From assembly GCA_019925795.1 (NCBI GenBank), contig CM034314.1:92995264-93059263 (forward strand): a DNA stretch of 64,000 bases, given 5' to 3'. The translations under genes were made by a program, and so were the position numbers. Positions within the stretch are counted from its first letter, which is position 1. Every line of letters starts with the position of its first letter. The notes under the pieces are model-generated. The model did no database searches, was not told the origin of the DNA, and saw nothing but the letters and a program-made list of their open reading frames with translations. Positions 11,570 to 23,797 of the stretch are shown here, piece by piece. The DNA comes from Dendrobium chrysotoxum. Lineage: Eukaryota; Streptophyta; Magnoliopsida; Asparagales; Orchidaceae.

Positions 11570-12290
11570 TTTAAGAAATTTTGTTCAAATTTATCAAAAT
11601 GACTCAAAAAAATTATAAATATACTTATTTTTTATATGTAAGGAATATATACTTGAGATTAAAGAGAGTTTGGAGATCTAAAGAATTTTATAGCTCTATT
11701 CAACATTTGATACTGATAATCACCGAAGTCACTGTCATTGTCTGGTTAACATTGTCGGATCGTCATCATGTATCTGTAGTCATTTGACCATAGGCGTTCA
11801 ACTGTCGGTGTTTGACTAATATCATTTGACCATCATAGTTCATTCATCATCATTCGACCATCGTCATCTGACTGTTGTTGTATGATCATCATTTTTCGAT
11901 CACCATCTTCTAACCATCTTTGCACAACAGACATCGTCCAACTATCATTATCATCCCTTCACTACTTCTCCCGTAATCTCTAATACAAGCAAAGGAGGCC
12001 AAGTATATGCTCTAAATTTTACAATCTCCTCTTCTCTAATTATAGAGAACTATAGACTTTTGTAACTTCAAATACATAGTTAATTATTTCAGCTAGGGCA
12101 TGCGTCGTGAATTCTTCTCTTCCTAGGTTTTCTACATAAAAATCTTACTTAATTTCTCGTACATTCTTTTCCTACGTGCAACATGTGTTGAATTTTTATG
12201 TAAAACAAGGATATAAGTCTCTCACTATCACTGTGAATTTTTTAGCATACAATATCCTCAGGTTATTGCAAATCATATCGTGTTGATGGA
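11570..12290 (+). repeat. LTR-family copy 4 (partial)
   Basis: The 3' part (12,098-12,245: 'CATGCGTCGTGAATTCTTC', 'TTTCTACATAAAAATCTTAC', 'ATGTGTTGAATTTTTATG') matches copy 1 at 1,000-1,090 in the same order. Upstream, 11,760-11,960 is a run of degenerate 'CATTTGACCATCATC' words, probably an expanded U3/R region. Boundaries are approximate and no target duplication was found. Confidence 0.45.
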
Positions 12291-14173
12291 TGTTATTAAG
12301 AGATCTCTAATTTTTTCCATTTAACTTAATATAAATTCATATCATGTCATAAGTAGTTCCCTCAAAATCAACATCAAATAGAGCATGAGTGCAATCAATT
12401 TACAACATGATTACATTTATTCAATTTACAAATGATATTTTATATCAAATCCGTAGAAAACATTATACACAACCATTGTCGCTATTTAGATGAGTTGCTT
12501 TTTATAACTAAGCATCTACTAGTTAGAAGCCTATGAGCAATACATATATCAACTACTATATGAAAAGATATTGTGTTAACATAAAACATATCATTATATC
12601 TCAGCTATATATAACTATTGTTAACATTTTCTTTAAACTGCAAAGATATTCTTAATTTGAATCTAGCCTCAGGGAATCCAAATCATACAACCCTAATTTT
12701 AAGGTCGCTCTAACTAGGATATTAGTCCCTTTAGAGGACCTCCCTATCACCTCAACTTTATAAGTGGGCCTAGCTCCCCTAACAAACTATAAAATATTCT
12801 CAAAATTTTCTCAAAGGAATCATTTTACAGGAACGAGGCAAACAAGAGTAGTAAGATAAATAAATCTTTCATTTTATTGATAATTATTGGCTCAATCAAT
12901 TTTTTGAATTTTAAAAGACTATGCAGTTCAATTATTTTTCACTTTATAATTTTCTTCTACATTTTCACAATTAAAACAAGGTCATATGCTTCTTGTTGTT
13001 GTATCATAACTTATATAATAGAGGTTGGAGCATGGTAAGAACTTGATTCATCACTTTTATCTTCATCATCATCATTATCATTATCACCTTCTTTTGTAGA
13101 TGAATCATGGGTCAACGAGAAAGCATCTTCCCTCATGAGGCTTACTCCTTAAAAGCATCATCTTCCTAGATGTCATTGTCTTAACTCCACGAGTTGAGAG
13201 ATGAAACTCCTCTTCAAAAAATTCACCTTTTAGCTTTTGAATCAACTGATTTTGGCTCATTGCCCACTTGGGAATATATAATTTATAGACACTTCAAAGT
13301 GATCAATAATAGGCTTGCAGATATTCTAAGAAATTTCACTTCCATCTTAATATTGCTTCTTTCTCGCCATTTATTTAAGCATACCATAACATAAATGTCT
13401 GAAAAAATCTATCATATAACAAGAGTTACTTGATGAAATTATGAAGATAATGGATTTTTGAAAGCAGGACAACTATGAATAAACATCTTTAAACACTAGA
13501 AATAATTTATAGAGTCTTAATATAATCCTTGAAATATGCCCAAGTATTAAAAATCAAGTCTAATAACATATGGACAGTAACACATATGCATCATTCATGT
13601 CAAGACTTTTATGCACTAACAACAAAAGCTCTTGAGAATGCTCTTAAGAACTCATTTGTAATGTTCTCTTGGAAGTCTAAATCTTTTTAGATAATGTTTT
13701 AGGCATTAGTAATCCTCTCAAAAGAATCATGAATGTTAGTACGTTATAATACATTGAATCAAGTCATTAGGATAACAAATAAATTAGATATATGTTACAA
13801 GTAGCATACTTGTTACCTAAAACAACATAATATTAGTTCATGATGTCATGATAGCTCCATCATCAAATAAACCATTAGTTCAACTTTCAAGAAGATGCAT
13901 TATCATAAATATAGTAGTTCTTGAGTGAGATATAGTCTAATAATTAATCTTAGGCATTAACATTTATATATCTCGATATAATAAGAATTATCCATCCATC
14001 ATATTGTATTCATTAAACACTCATAGGATTTATTAAATTCAAATTTACAAGATTTATCAAACCTTACTTGAATTAAATCCCACTTGTAACCAAATAACTC
14101 TAGGTTAATGGATATCAAGAAAACTCCTATGTACATGACTCCACAAACATCATGCATAGTCCCTAATAAATAT
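12291..14173. other. Intergenic, no supported gene
   Basis: 13,050-13,110 contains a run of CATCAT triplets that would read as an acidic Asp/Glu stretch on the minus strand, but the surrounding frames are broken by stops. 12,660-12,830 and 13,400-14,170 show no recognisable structure. Confidence 0.4.
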
Positions 14174-14310
14174 ACATCAACAACATCAACATCAAGCCTT
14201 TATCCCACTACGTGAGGTCAAATAAAAGTCAAATTCTTAAATCTAATAAAGATAGGTCATTTCTAATATTTTCTAGTCAAATCTTTTCAGATCTATCTGT
14301 ACCTTTCTTA
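14174..14310 (-). mobile_element. RTE-type LINE 3' tail
   Basis: About 130 bp match the 3' end of the LINE at 49.57 kb: the CATCAACAACATCAACATCA tail, then 'AAGCCTTTATCCCACTACG', then 'TAATATTTTCTAGTCAA' and a stretch equivalent to the endpoint of the reverse-transcriptase frame. An internal deletion of about 40 bp is apparent relative to that copy. It is a 5'-truncated dead copy. Confidence 0.7.
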
Positions 14311-14816
14311 ACATTAAATGTACATAAATATACATAAAACATTTATTTTAAATTACTCTTTCTCATGTTAAGCTCATGTGATGTATGTCAACATTCGAAT
14401 TTACCCCACACTTTATCATTTTCCATTTTCATTCAATTCTATTGCCATTTCATCAAAGGCGAACAAAAAAGAAGAGTATAAAGAGATAAGAATATATCAA
14501 TTTTTTCAATCAAGTTGAAGCCCAGCTAAAATTTTTATGCTACCAAAGGACTATATGATTAATTGACAGTGATGAGCTATTATGATTGTCTCCTAAAAAT
14601 TTTTAAATAATAGCAATATCAACCTACTCCTTAATCTCTCCTTACTGTTACCTCTAATCAAAACTTGATGCCGCCATCAGATTATACCAATAATTGTAGT
14701 TGTTTGATTGCCCTAAATTTGGCTCTTCATCAAATAATCTTGATTTTCCTAAATAGCATTGATTAAGAACTCTAAACATGTTCAAATATAAGAATTTTAA
14801 TTCTTCCTAAGTTGTC
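14311..14816. other. Intergenic, nothing recognised
   Basis: No gene, repeat end or RNA structure could be supported. Confidence 0.5.
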
Positions 14817-14819
14817 TAA

Positions 14820-14941
14820 GGCTTCTTTTGGAACGACTTTCTTACTGCTTCTTAAAAAAATTTCTTTTAGTACAAAGATTTTTTAAACTAAAATTTTTTG
14901 ATCTAAAAAACTGCTTTAAGAAATAATAATAAAAAATATTT
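14820..14941. mobile_element. Tourist-like MITE, copy 6 (right end decayed)
   Basis: The left end GGCTTCTTTTGGAACGAC is preceded by TAA (14,817-14,819). The core palindrome follows, but the right terminus has decayed into AT-rich sequence with no matching duplication. Confidence 0.7.
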
Positions 14942-15720
14942 TAGATAGATGCCAGTCTTCTCGAAATATATAATTAACTTCTCCAATATATTAATCAATA
15001 CACACTGTGACGCCTTTAAACTAATTTATTTCCTTGAAATTTTCTTCATCAAGTTTCTAATTGAAAATTATACTTCCCACTTCCCCACTCTAGCATTCAA
15101 CTAAATAAATTAAATTTTAAATTATATCTTTTTTTAAATTCATAATATGAAATTCTTTTTATTGAAAAAATTAGTTTAATACTTTGATTAAATTATTTAA
15201 TTATAACAAATCTCAAATCTACTAATTTTTTTTCAAAATTAATATAATCTAAATTGTAATTAATTTTTTATATATTATACTCTTTTTAAAATAAATTCAA
15301 AATATTAAAACTCATTTTAATTACAATTTTATCAACATATATGACTTATTTTTTTTCTTCTTCTCAATTGGTCAAATTCTTAAAATCATATCTCATAGGA
15401 AGAAATTAATAAGAATGTGACTTATTATTTGTACATAATAATATATATAATTTATACATTATATATAAATTATATATATTATTATGCATAAACGACGTGA
15501 TATAATTTCATTAGAGTCTTAAAATAATTCTGCACGAAATAATTTTTCTCCTAGGAGGCATCATTATAACCAATTTGTTCTCTTCCCTAGACAAGCAATA
15601 ATTGTATCAACGTGCACCATTAAATTAAAAAATAATATAATTAAATAAATTAAGTGCTTATCATCTTTCCAAGCAAAATTAGATACGGTACAATTTTTGT
15701 GTTAAAAATAATTTCACCGT
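14942..15720. other. AT-rich intergenic stretch
   Basis: Contains long TA-rich palindromic words at 15,440-15,485. 'TGCACGAAATAATTTTTCTC' at about 15,532-15,551 resembles a Mutator-like right terminus, but no partner end was found. Confidence 0.45.
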
Positions 15721-15779
15721 ATTAAATAAATCCTTTAAACTCCCCTGTCTCAAGGATGCATAGCATTTCCCCTTCTTTG

Positions 15780-16210
15780 AATGCAGGACCTTCTTTATTG
15801 GCTCCCACCCCTGCAACGCGGTGCGCGCGCCACGTGTACCGCAAGATCGCACTCCATTGCCAGGACACGTGGCCGACGATCCCGATATCCAGTACGCGCG
15901 TGCGAAGGGTAAAAGAGTAAAAAGACGTAATCGGCCGGCGGGGTCGGGTAAACGACAAAGTTACGTCGGGATTGAAGACGAAGGAAAGAAATAATTTATG
16001 AGAAAATTATGGAGGGGCGTTTGTGTAATTATATGGATTAGGAGGTCGGTGTTGGAGAATGAAGTGGGTCCCGCATAAAGGCAGTGAATACTGGGAGTTG
16101 GTGGGGTCTGCGGGTCCTTACGAATCAGCAGGAAAGTCCGTGAACCGAGCTGAGCCGGTGGGTGTCCTCGGGCTTTGGGTTCGCTATAATAGTTCAGCTT
16201 AGCGACGCTT
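15780..16210. promoter_or_regulatory. GC-rich island with G-box motifs
   Basis: This block of roughly 430 bp is clearly GC-rich against its AT-rich surroundings. It has CpG-dense words (GCGCGCGCC, ACGCGCGTGCG, CGGCCGGCGGGG) and two ACGTG-type elements, CCACGTGTACC (about 15,830) and GACACGTGGCC (about 15,864). G-boxes are binding sites of plant bZIP and bHLH factors. No gene follows on either strand within several kilobases. It could be an orphan promoter, a piece of a lost gene or the GC-rich part of an unrecognised element. The 78-codon minus-strand frame across 15,722-15,958 has no recognisable domain. Confidence 0.4.
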
Positions 16211-16230
16211 TTAAGAGTGCTGCATGAGCT

Positions 16231-16379
16231 GCAGAAGGCTCCGTGTGTGCAGAGTCGGGAGGAAAAGAATTATATAAATTTTAAGTATATATATATTATA
16301 TATATAATGTATATAATATATGTCATATTTATGTACATATAATTCTTTTTAATTGGACTCCGCATAAAATAATTTCTCA
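16231..16379. mobile_element. Possible Mutator-like MITE
   Basis: The right end, inverted, reads GAGAAATTATTTTATGCGG, then AGTCC, the family terminus. The left side shows GTGTGTGCAGAGTC, which fits only the inner half of the terminus. The interior is a long TA palindrome. No 9-bp duplication was found. Confidence 0.45.
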
Positions 16380-17395
16380 CGAATTTGTCATTGAAATTCA
16401 TTTACAGGAGATATTGAGATACACCATCACTCAGCTCATCTTAATTTGTTGGTTGAGAATTTTGATTATCAATCGAGATATTTTGAATTTAAATTATATA
16501 TATATATATATGATATGTATATGAATTTATCTTAATTGACCTAAATGTCCCATAAAAAAAGATTGACATTGACAATCTCATTTAAAATGAAAAAACAAAA
16601 TCAAATTTAATTAAGTTTTCAAATATAGGTCTGAGTGAAATCAAATGTAATTAAGTTGCCATTTAGTTCTTTGAAAAAAGAATATATAATATAGCAAAAT
16701 GAAATGCTATGAAAGAAAATTGTAACGTATTGAAAATATTTGAAATTTGGATGGATATAAAATAAATTCATATGATTATTTTTTTATTTAATTTAAAGTA
16801 AAATGAATGTAATGTAAAACTCAAAAATTGGCGTGGCCAGTGGCCAGTGAAAGATGATACCCGGTGGTGGCAAATGATAGACGACAATGACAACAGGTGA
16901 TAGTGGGAGACAAAGACATCCAACGGTAATGGCAAAGCATTTAAAGGTGTATTTAAAAATCTAAATTTAAAATATATATATATATTTTTTATCTTCTTAA
17001 TCATCAATCAGAACTTACTAATTTCATCCCAGATATAGTAAACAATGGAAAGCATAAATATGTTGTTATTCATTCACAACCTAAACATAACATATATAAT
17101 AGTTAGAATATTCAATCCAAACAACTCCTTACTAAAATTTATCATGACCACAAAATGAAGAACTAACAAAAGTATTAAAAAAAAAAACTTAAACATGCTG
17201 CCCATATCAACCTCACTCCACTAATTTCTTATCATTACCTGAAAATATATAAACATACATGCTGAGCACAAAATTCCAACAAGTCATTAAAATCTACAAC
17301 TAAAATTAATGCAAAAAATATAAATAATATGCAAGAAATCATATTCATATAAACATTAATTCATCATACAAATTCTTGTGATTTCTATATCAAGT
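16380..17395. other. Intergenic, nothing recognised
   Basis: AT-rich, with a (TA)n run near 16,497-16,511. No gene could be supported; the 79-codon minus-strand frame at 16,768-17,007 has no domain. Confidence 0.5.
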
Positions 17396-17399
17396 GAAC

Positions 17400-18060
17400 C
17401 AACTGTATCATATATGTCATATATCGTGTGTATTTAATCTTACACTATATAATCGTATCAATACAAGATCAATCTTGTTGCATATCAATCATCAGTCATG
17501 TTTATGTTATCATTCAATCAATCAATCTTATTGGCCAATCATTCAAATCAATCATATCATATCATATATCATGTCTTGTATCATGTATCTTGCATATCTT
17601 ATATCTTGTATCTCATATCATGTCTATTGTATCATATATCTATCTATCATGGGACTAGCCCAACAGGAATTAATCTCATTAATCTTGTGGTCAACCCAAT
17701 AGGAATTAATCTTATTAATATTGTGGTCAACCTACCAAGAATCAGCCTCATCAGACATGTCTCATCAGTCATATTTATCAACAGTCTTATCAATCATCAG
17801 CCATCAGTTCTCAGTTCTCAATCTCCACTCATTAGTGTCATTTATCATCAGTATTATATATCATCAGTTTTATCAGTCATCAGTCATCTCATCACAATCT
17901 CATCTACCATCAGTCTTATCTATCATTAGTCTTATTAGTCATTACTCATCAGTCTCCACATATCAATCATCAGTCTCATCTATCATCAATATTATCTATC
18001 AATTGTCATCGATCTCTCATTAATCTTGTATGAGTCATCATTCTTCTTAATCATATTAGT
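17400..18060. repeat. Degenerate CATCA/ATATC low-complexity array
   Basis: About 650 bases are built from variants of 'ATCATATCAT', 'CATCAGTCTCATC' and 'TATCATCAGT'. Within it, 17,650-17,730 contains two near copies of an 'AGGAATTAATCT.ATTAAT.TTGTGGTCAACC' unit. The overlapping plus-strand frames (up to 143 codons) are rich in Ile, Ser, His and Tyr only because of this repeat and are not genes. Confidence 0.7.
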
Positions 18061-18889
18061 ATCAACCCCTTTTGTCTCATCTAGCACATCGGTTCATTCA
18101 TTTTATTTATTCTTACATGCATTTTATATCATGTATATCATAATAACAGACATCTTATACACATCATATGTAATTATTATAATATGTAGATCTATCTGGT
18201 GCGCTCATCAATATGCATGTTATGTCAAATGAACAGTAATCATATGCATGTCATGCATCTTATATTCAGATTTTGTACATTAGATATGATTTGAGGTCAC
18301 TTACAACAATTAAAATAATTTTCATTAAAAAAAAATATAACAGACGAAAAAGCTCAAGAAGACCTCTCTCTCTTCTCTCCTCTCCCCCTCTTCCTTTCTT
18401 CCCCAACAAGACAAACAAAATGGGGAGGGGAATGATTTGGTTAGAGGATATTTATACTATATATATATATAACATCATTTAGTATCTAGTCTCGTGGTAT
18501 TATAGTACTTAGCACTATTGCGCTGCATGCAGAATTTAGGTATACTATATCTAGAATAGAGAAAAGAGTACTGCCGTGCCCGCCAACTTAGCGCTGCAAA
18601 CCAAATTTTCATATTTTTAAGATAAATTCATTTTATGAAATTTTGGATTTTCACATTGTTTCTCTACTTTTACATAAAAAATTTGATATATACCTCACAA
18701 TATAATTTATGGATGAGAAACGAGTTAATACATAATAAATTGCATACCTTATTTTAGAACTTTTGACATAAAAATTTTGAAACTTACCAAATCTTTTGAT
18801 ACATATTATATTAAATCAGGTTAAAAAATAATTTATGTATATTTAATTTGAACATGAAACGAGTTGTCATAAACATAATTTTAGACTGT
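18061..18889. other. Intergenic, nothing recognised
   Basis: Includes a pyrimidine-rich patch at 18,360-18,410. No gene or paired repeat ends were seen. Confidence 0.5.
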
Positions 18890-20010
18890 TGATAACACAA
18901 CCTATTAAAATATTATTATTATGTGCTAAAAAATTTGAGTTGGTAGAGTGTATATTTTACGTGTTAAAGTTATATAAAAATTCATCAATCACAGAGAGAA
19001 GTTGTACAACTAGAAATTTTTTATGTGGAAAACTCGAAAAAGGAAAAATTCACGAGGCTTGGCCCGGATGAAAAAATCTACTCTGTAATAAATGATACAA
19101 GAATCCTCTCTTCCTGACAATTAAAAAACAAGGGAATATTTTAAAATAAATATCTAATTTTTCTTGAGAAATATTATAGAAATCAACTGCCCACAGATGG
19201 ACAGTTAACACCCCAATAAGGCTCGATTTCTCTTATATGATGTAACAGCTTAAAATCTTAACTATCGAAATATTGTCTGTTTTGACCTAAGGGTCTCATA
19301 ATTTTGTCTCGTTGGTGTAACTTCCCAGGAGGTCACTCATCTCAAGATTTCTCTGGAATGAGCAATGCTCAACTGCAAACTTTCTTAATTAAATTTCAAT
19401 CATTACACCAAAAGGTGTATCGATGTTTAAGAGTTTAACTTTTTTTTTTACTTAAAGGGTTTAACATATGGATTATAGAAGTATGATGTCCACAGAAAGA
19501 TAATCAATACCCTACAACAGGTTAAATCTTGATAGGGGTCTAGAGATAGCACTGATTACTAGTGGTAGTCGTTGGTGGTGATATTGGGTGGTGATCGTTA
19601 GCGGCGATAGCTAAACAAATGTGAAAGTGCTCTTTAGTTCTCTCTTTTCTTCCTCCTCTCTTATGTGAAGAATAAGGTTTTATTTATAGGCTTTTTGGGA
19701 TAAGTATTTTGAACCAGAATTCAAAACATTCTAGTATATGGCCCATATCAATTTTATTGATTATGAAGCATTTTTTTAGCATTTAAGTATTTTAATAATG
19801 TTGGAATTGAGTGATATTGGATTCGTTAGATTTGTCTCGTCGAGCCGCTCGATTCAATTATAATCACATCAAATTTGAAGTTCAGTTGATCATAATTTAA
19901 ATTTTAAAAAAGTTTAATTTAAAGATTAACTCGAGATTTATACAAATCATATGATTTTTTTAAGTCATATCAATTATAATATTAATTATCATTTGCATTT
20001 TAATATAACA
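18890..20010 (-). repeat. LTR-family copy 2 (solo-LTR-like)
   Basis: Read on the minus strand it begins TGTTATATTAAAATGC and ends GGTTGTGTTATCA, a TG...CA pair. It carries the family landmarks in order: 'GAGCGGCTCGACGAGAC' near 19,840, a TATA-like CCTATAAATAAAA near 19,685, CTTATTCTTCACATAAG, and the 3' block with 'AAAAATTTCTAG' near 19,012. 'AAAGGTGTATCG...' at 19,410 is family-internal. No matching 5-bp flanks were found. Confidence 0.55.
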
Positions 20011-20817
20011 CTCCTTCAAAGACCTTTTAATACGATTATCATTTTTTTTTCAAATATATAATTTCCTTGACTTGGCCATCCCTTATTTATCAAATATTAA
20101 AGAAAAATGGCGAGAAATTACAATAAATCCTACTAGCCCTCTGAGGTACACATCATTTGTATTTTTTTGCTTTTTTTGGAAAATTGGGACATTCTATGCC
20201 GTAGTTGTTAGACTATGAGCACTTGTCATAGCTTTATTTAATTATTATTTTCAATTAATTGTGATTTTACAGGTACTATTGGTGACCAGCAGCCTAAATG
20301 CGCAGAATGTAGCTGCCATAAATATGGTGTTTTTTTTTTTTTTTTTTTGTAAAAAAATATAATAATTTAATCATAAGAAAACTAAATAAAAGAGAAATAA
20401 ATTATCAGATCTAAGGAAAATAAATATAATTAATGAAAGTGTAAAAGTGGGGGAAAATAAATTATTTTTTTATTTTAAATTTTATGTTGAGATAAATAAA
20501 ATATTAAAAACTTAATATTTATTTTAATTAAATTTTATTGAAGATGTTCTAGCCAAAGAAATATGACTAAAAAAATTAAGATTTAGTAAAAATATGTTGA
20601 GTTTAGGTATTTTTTAGTTGCTTGATGAAAACATTCATGTAATAAGTGTATTTATTAAAAAAAATACTTATTGTATGAGTTTTTTTTTTGGTAAAAACCC
20701 TCATGTATGGGGAATTCTCTTAAAAAATATCAAAATTATTTTTTATTAAATTACAGTATCATTTTCTATGTTGGCCACATTGCATCAAATTCAGACTTTC
20801 AATTTTTTCAAGTTGAC
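20011..20817. other. Intergenic, nothing recognised
   Basis: Contains a T-run of about 19 at 20,331-20,349 and otherwise AT-rich DNA without structure. Confidence 0.5.
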
Positions 20818-20820
20818 TAA

Positions 20821-20918
20821 AGTTTCATTTATGAATACTTTCTTACTATTTTTAAAAATAAATTTTGTGCTAAAAAATTATTTTAAGAATCAATAAGAAA
20901 ACAGTTCCAAACAAAATC
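20821..20918. mobile_element. Tourist-like MITE, copy 7
   Basis: A 98-bp element with left end AGTTTCATTTATGAATAC and inverted right end GATTTTGTTTGGAACTG. An exact TAA duplication lies at 20,818-20,820 and 20,919-20,921. It is shortened relative to the other copies by a deletion in the centre. Confidence 0.85.
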
Positions 20919-20921
20919 TAA

Positions 20922-21033
20922 GGTTTTATTTGGGACAACTTTTTAGCTGTTGTCTAAAGCAACTTCTAGTACAATATTTTTTTTTAAGAAATGAAAAAAA
21001 AAATAATAGTTAAAAACTATCCCAAACAAAGCC
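20922..21033. mobile_element. Tourist-like MITE, copy 8
   Basis: It starts directly after the TAA that closes copy 7, so the two elements share one TAA. Its left end is GGTTTTATTTGGGACAAC and its inverted right end is GGCTTTGTTTGGGATAG. The right flank is AAT rather than a clean TAA. Confidence 0.8.
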
Positions 21034-22339
21034 AATATATGAAGTTCCATTTAGATAGTTTTTAGAATTATGATTAAAATTAATATATTTTGTCAATTTT
21101 TTAATATTATGATCATATTTTTTTCAAAGAATTGTGATTTTTAATGGTATAATTATAAATCTTAATATAGCTATTTGGAAGCATGCATGTAAGATTTATG
21201 TAAATTTAAATAAATTCTATTTTTTAATAATAGAAGTCCATAGTTAAGTTAGTTTGTAGTGTATTCGAAACTTAGTTAAATTGAATTAGTTATATATATA
21301 TATATAGAACCCATCAAAAATTTCCCCTATTGTGATAAAAATTTAGGAGTTAAGCACACTCCTTTCTAAAATTTATACTACAACAAAGTGTTTTTTGTAA
21401 AATTGCAAAAAATAAAATTCTATTATGATATTTGATAATTTTTTATCACAATAGAGCTAATTTTATAATGAGCTTTAGATTTTGCAAATTATGTGTTATC
21501 TCTCAGTTTAACCAGACTTTAATTAAATAATTTGATTAATTTTAAAATTAATATAATTATAATTAAATTATTAGATAAATAGTTAATTTGATTGATTTAT
21601 TATTACAATTTGATTGATTTATGCTTATCAATACCTAATAATTTAATCATATTATTTAATAGTTTATTTATATCTTTTTTAATTTAATTATATTATTTAA
21701 AAGTCTAATTATTTTACAAAATAATATGTGATGTCTAAAATTAAGATATTATATAATAAATTTAACTTACTCTGACAGACTATCTTGATAAAAATATCTA
21801 TTAAAAATTGAATTCACTTGTTAGATTTTTCGGCCAGCCATTCCTCCATATTTTATGTTATTTGAATTTTACTATTATTTAGAAAACTAAATTCATTACT
21901 GTTAATTTATCAGTTTTATTTCAGATCATATAAATATTTTTTAAAATAATACTAAATTGACTAATTCTTTTTATTAATATTGAATAAACATTATTTCAAT
22001 ATCAAAACTTATTAGAAAATAAATAATTTGATTAGAATTAAAACTGTATAATTCTATAATAAATGTTTTAAATTTAGTAAAAAGAGACATTAAACTGAAA
22101 AATTAAATTAATTTTTATTTAAACTTAAAATTATTTTTTTTCAACTTGTCAAAAATATAAAGATAGCTTAAAAAATAAAATGAGTGCAAGTAAAGTTATT
22201 TCTTTATATGGATATAAATTTAAATCATTAAAAATTAAATATTTATTTCCTTAATGAGAATATATATTATTTTATTAAAATCTATTTAAAAAAAAAGACT
22301 ACATTAGTGATAATTATGGCTTTAACATATTACAGTTAA
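21034..22339. other. AT-rich intergenic stretch
   Basis: Very AT-rich, with a short (TA)n near 21,291-21,304. No gene, repeat end or RNA structure was recognised. Confidence 0.5.
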
Positions 22340-23797
22340 TGCTTGCTTCAGCATGCGAGCCGTGCGGTTGATTCATGGCAGAACATCTCAAAGGGTTATG
22401 ATGAGGCTCCGTCACGGTCCGAGCCGGACCGCGCCAAGCCGGACCGAATCCCCGTGGTCGAGTTCGTACGAACCCAATTAACCGGCAGCGATGAAAAGGA
22501 CAAAAAGCCGTACTGTTCATAAATTAACCGCGGCGTGTCGCCATCTCACCCTGGTTAAAATTGAGTGTACTCACCGCGGTAAGCTCAATCACCCGAAATC
22601 TGGGCTGCTTATATAGGCCCAAGATTAAAAAAAAAAAAAAACTTTGAATAAGAAATTACAATTCAAATTAATTAAAAAAATTTTATGACTAATTAATTAT
22701 AATTTATATTCAACTTAATAAAAAGCTTATTTTGATGAAATTTAGATAAAATCTCTGACTAATTTTTTCTCCCCTTAGTCCAAACGTTACCGTACTGAAC
22801 TGATCTCGAAGGAATTAAGCAGATATAAAAATATAGAAAATAATGAAAAAAAATTAAATGGCGCAGCTAATGGCAGCTCTCTGCCTTAAGAAATGATTTT
22901 GGGTTAGAAAACCGCTATTTTTAAACTGCTTTCTTATCAGAGGGAATGGCGGTTTTCGGGGAAACGAACAAATACAAAGCGCTCACTCTTTCTATCTATG
23001 TCTCTCTCTCTCTCTTTAAAATCTCCTATTCTTCGTGGCTGCCTCAGCTTCTCTGGCCTCTTTGAGCAGTTGAGAGATTGAGAGAGCGGAAAGATATTTC
23101 CTTTTTCTTATTGGGAGAAGGAAGAAAGAGGAAAGGAGAGATTTTTATTACTGGAGATTATCTCATCTTCTTGTTTCAAGCTGCTTCTTTTTTTTTTATA
23201 ATGTTTGGGCCCTTTTTTGTGAGTATTAGTTGAAGTTATGAACGAGCGGAGTGAGAGAAAAATGAAGCCTTTTTTATATTAATAATCGTCTTTCTTCACT
23301 CTTTCAATAACTCGTGTCAAAGAGGATTACTTGTTTTTTGTGTGTTTGTTTCAGTTTAATGATGTTTTACCCTTTGGGTTCTCGTTTTCTGAAGTTTTGA
23401 GAGGTTTTCATGGGATTTTCTCCTTTGGGCTGCCATCATGTTTGCCAAAAAGAGATAAAAGAGATACCTTGGAGCTTTTCAGCTAATCTACGATCCTCTA
23501 CCTGCCACTCCAAAATGATCTCCGTGGGGAATCCATAAAATTTTCTCAAAAAAAAAAATCCATAAAACAGCACGAGCGAGTTCATATCCATTTCATAGTT
23601 TCGTAGGATATATAGTCCTTCAATATATTGTGACCTTTGTAAAATTTTATAAGGAAAATCAAAGAGGATAGGAAGAAAATCGCACCTTTACTCCCTCACT
23701 TCCATCTTGACCTCTTTTACTCTTATGAACTCCACATTTTTCTGCGATTCATATACTGAAGACGCTAAGTAGCCGTTGGAAAAATAATTACTTCTGA
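22340..23797 (+). promoter_or_regulatory. Promoter and 5' leader of the FLZ gene
   Basis: A GC-rich block (22,340-22,620) ends in CTTATATAGGC, a possible TATA box. A (CT)n tract at about 23,000-23,020 and a GA-rich leader (23,070-23,150) are typical of transcribed 5' ends, so the start of transcription may lie near 22,980. A GTGAGT donor-like site at 23,219 could open a leader intron, a guess that only transcript data can settle. A short upstream frame (ATG at about 23,238, 14 codons) would be present only if the leader is unspliced. The 68-codon minus-strand frame at 22,314-22,520 lies in the promoter and is not supported as a gene. Confidence 0.5.

Noticed and set aside
13050..13400. Possible transposase or acidic-protein fragment around the CATCAT run
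   Set aside because: Minus-strand frames break every few codons and I could not match any transposase motif.
15722..15958. 78-codon minus-strand frame in the GC-rich island
   Set aside because: No domain; GC-rich DNA has fewer stops by chance, and no splice or neighbour support exists.
17394..18023. Three overlapping plus-strand frames of 76-143 codons
   Set aside because: They lie wholly in a CATCA/ATATC simple-repeat array, are open in several frames at once and have no domain.
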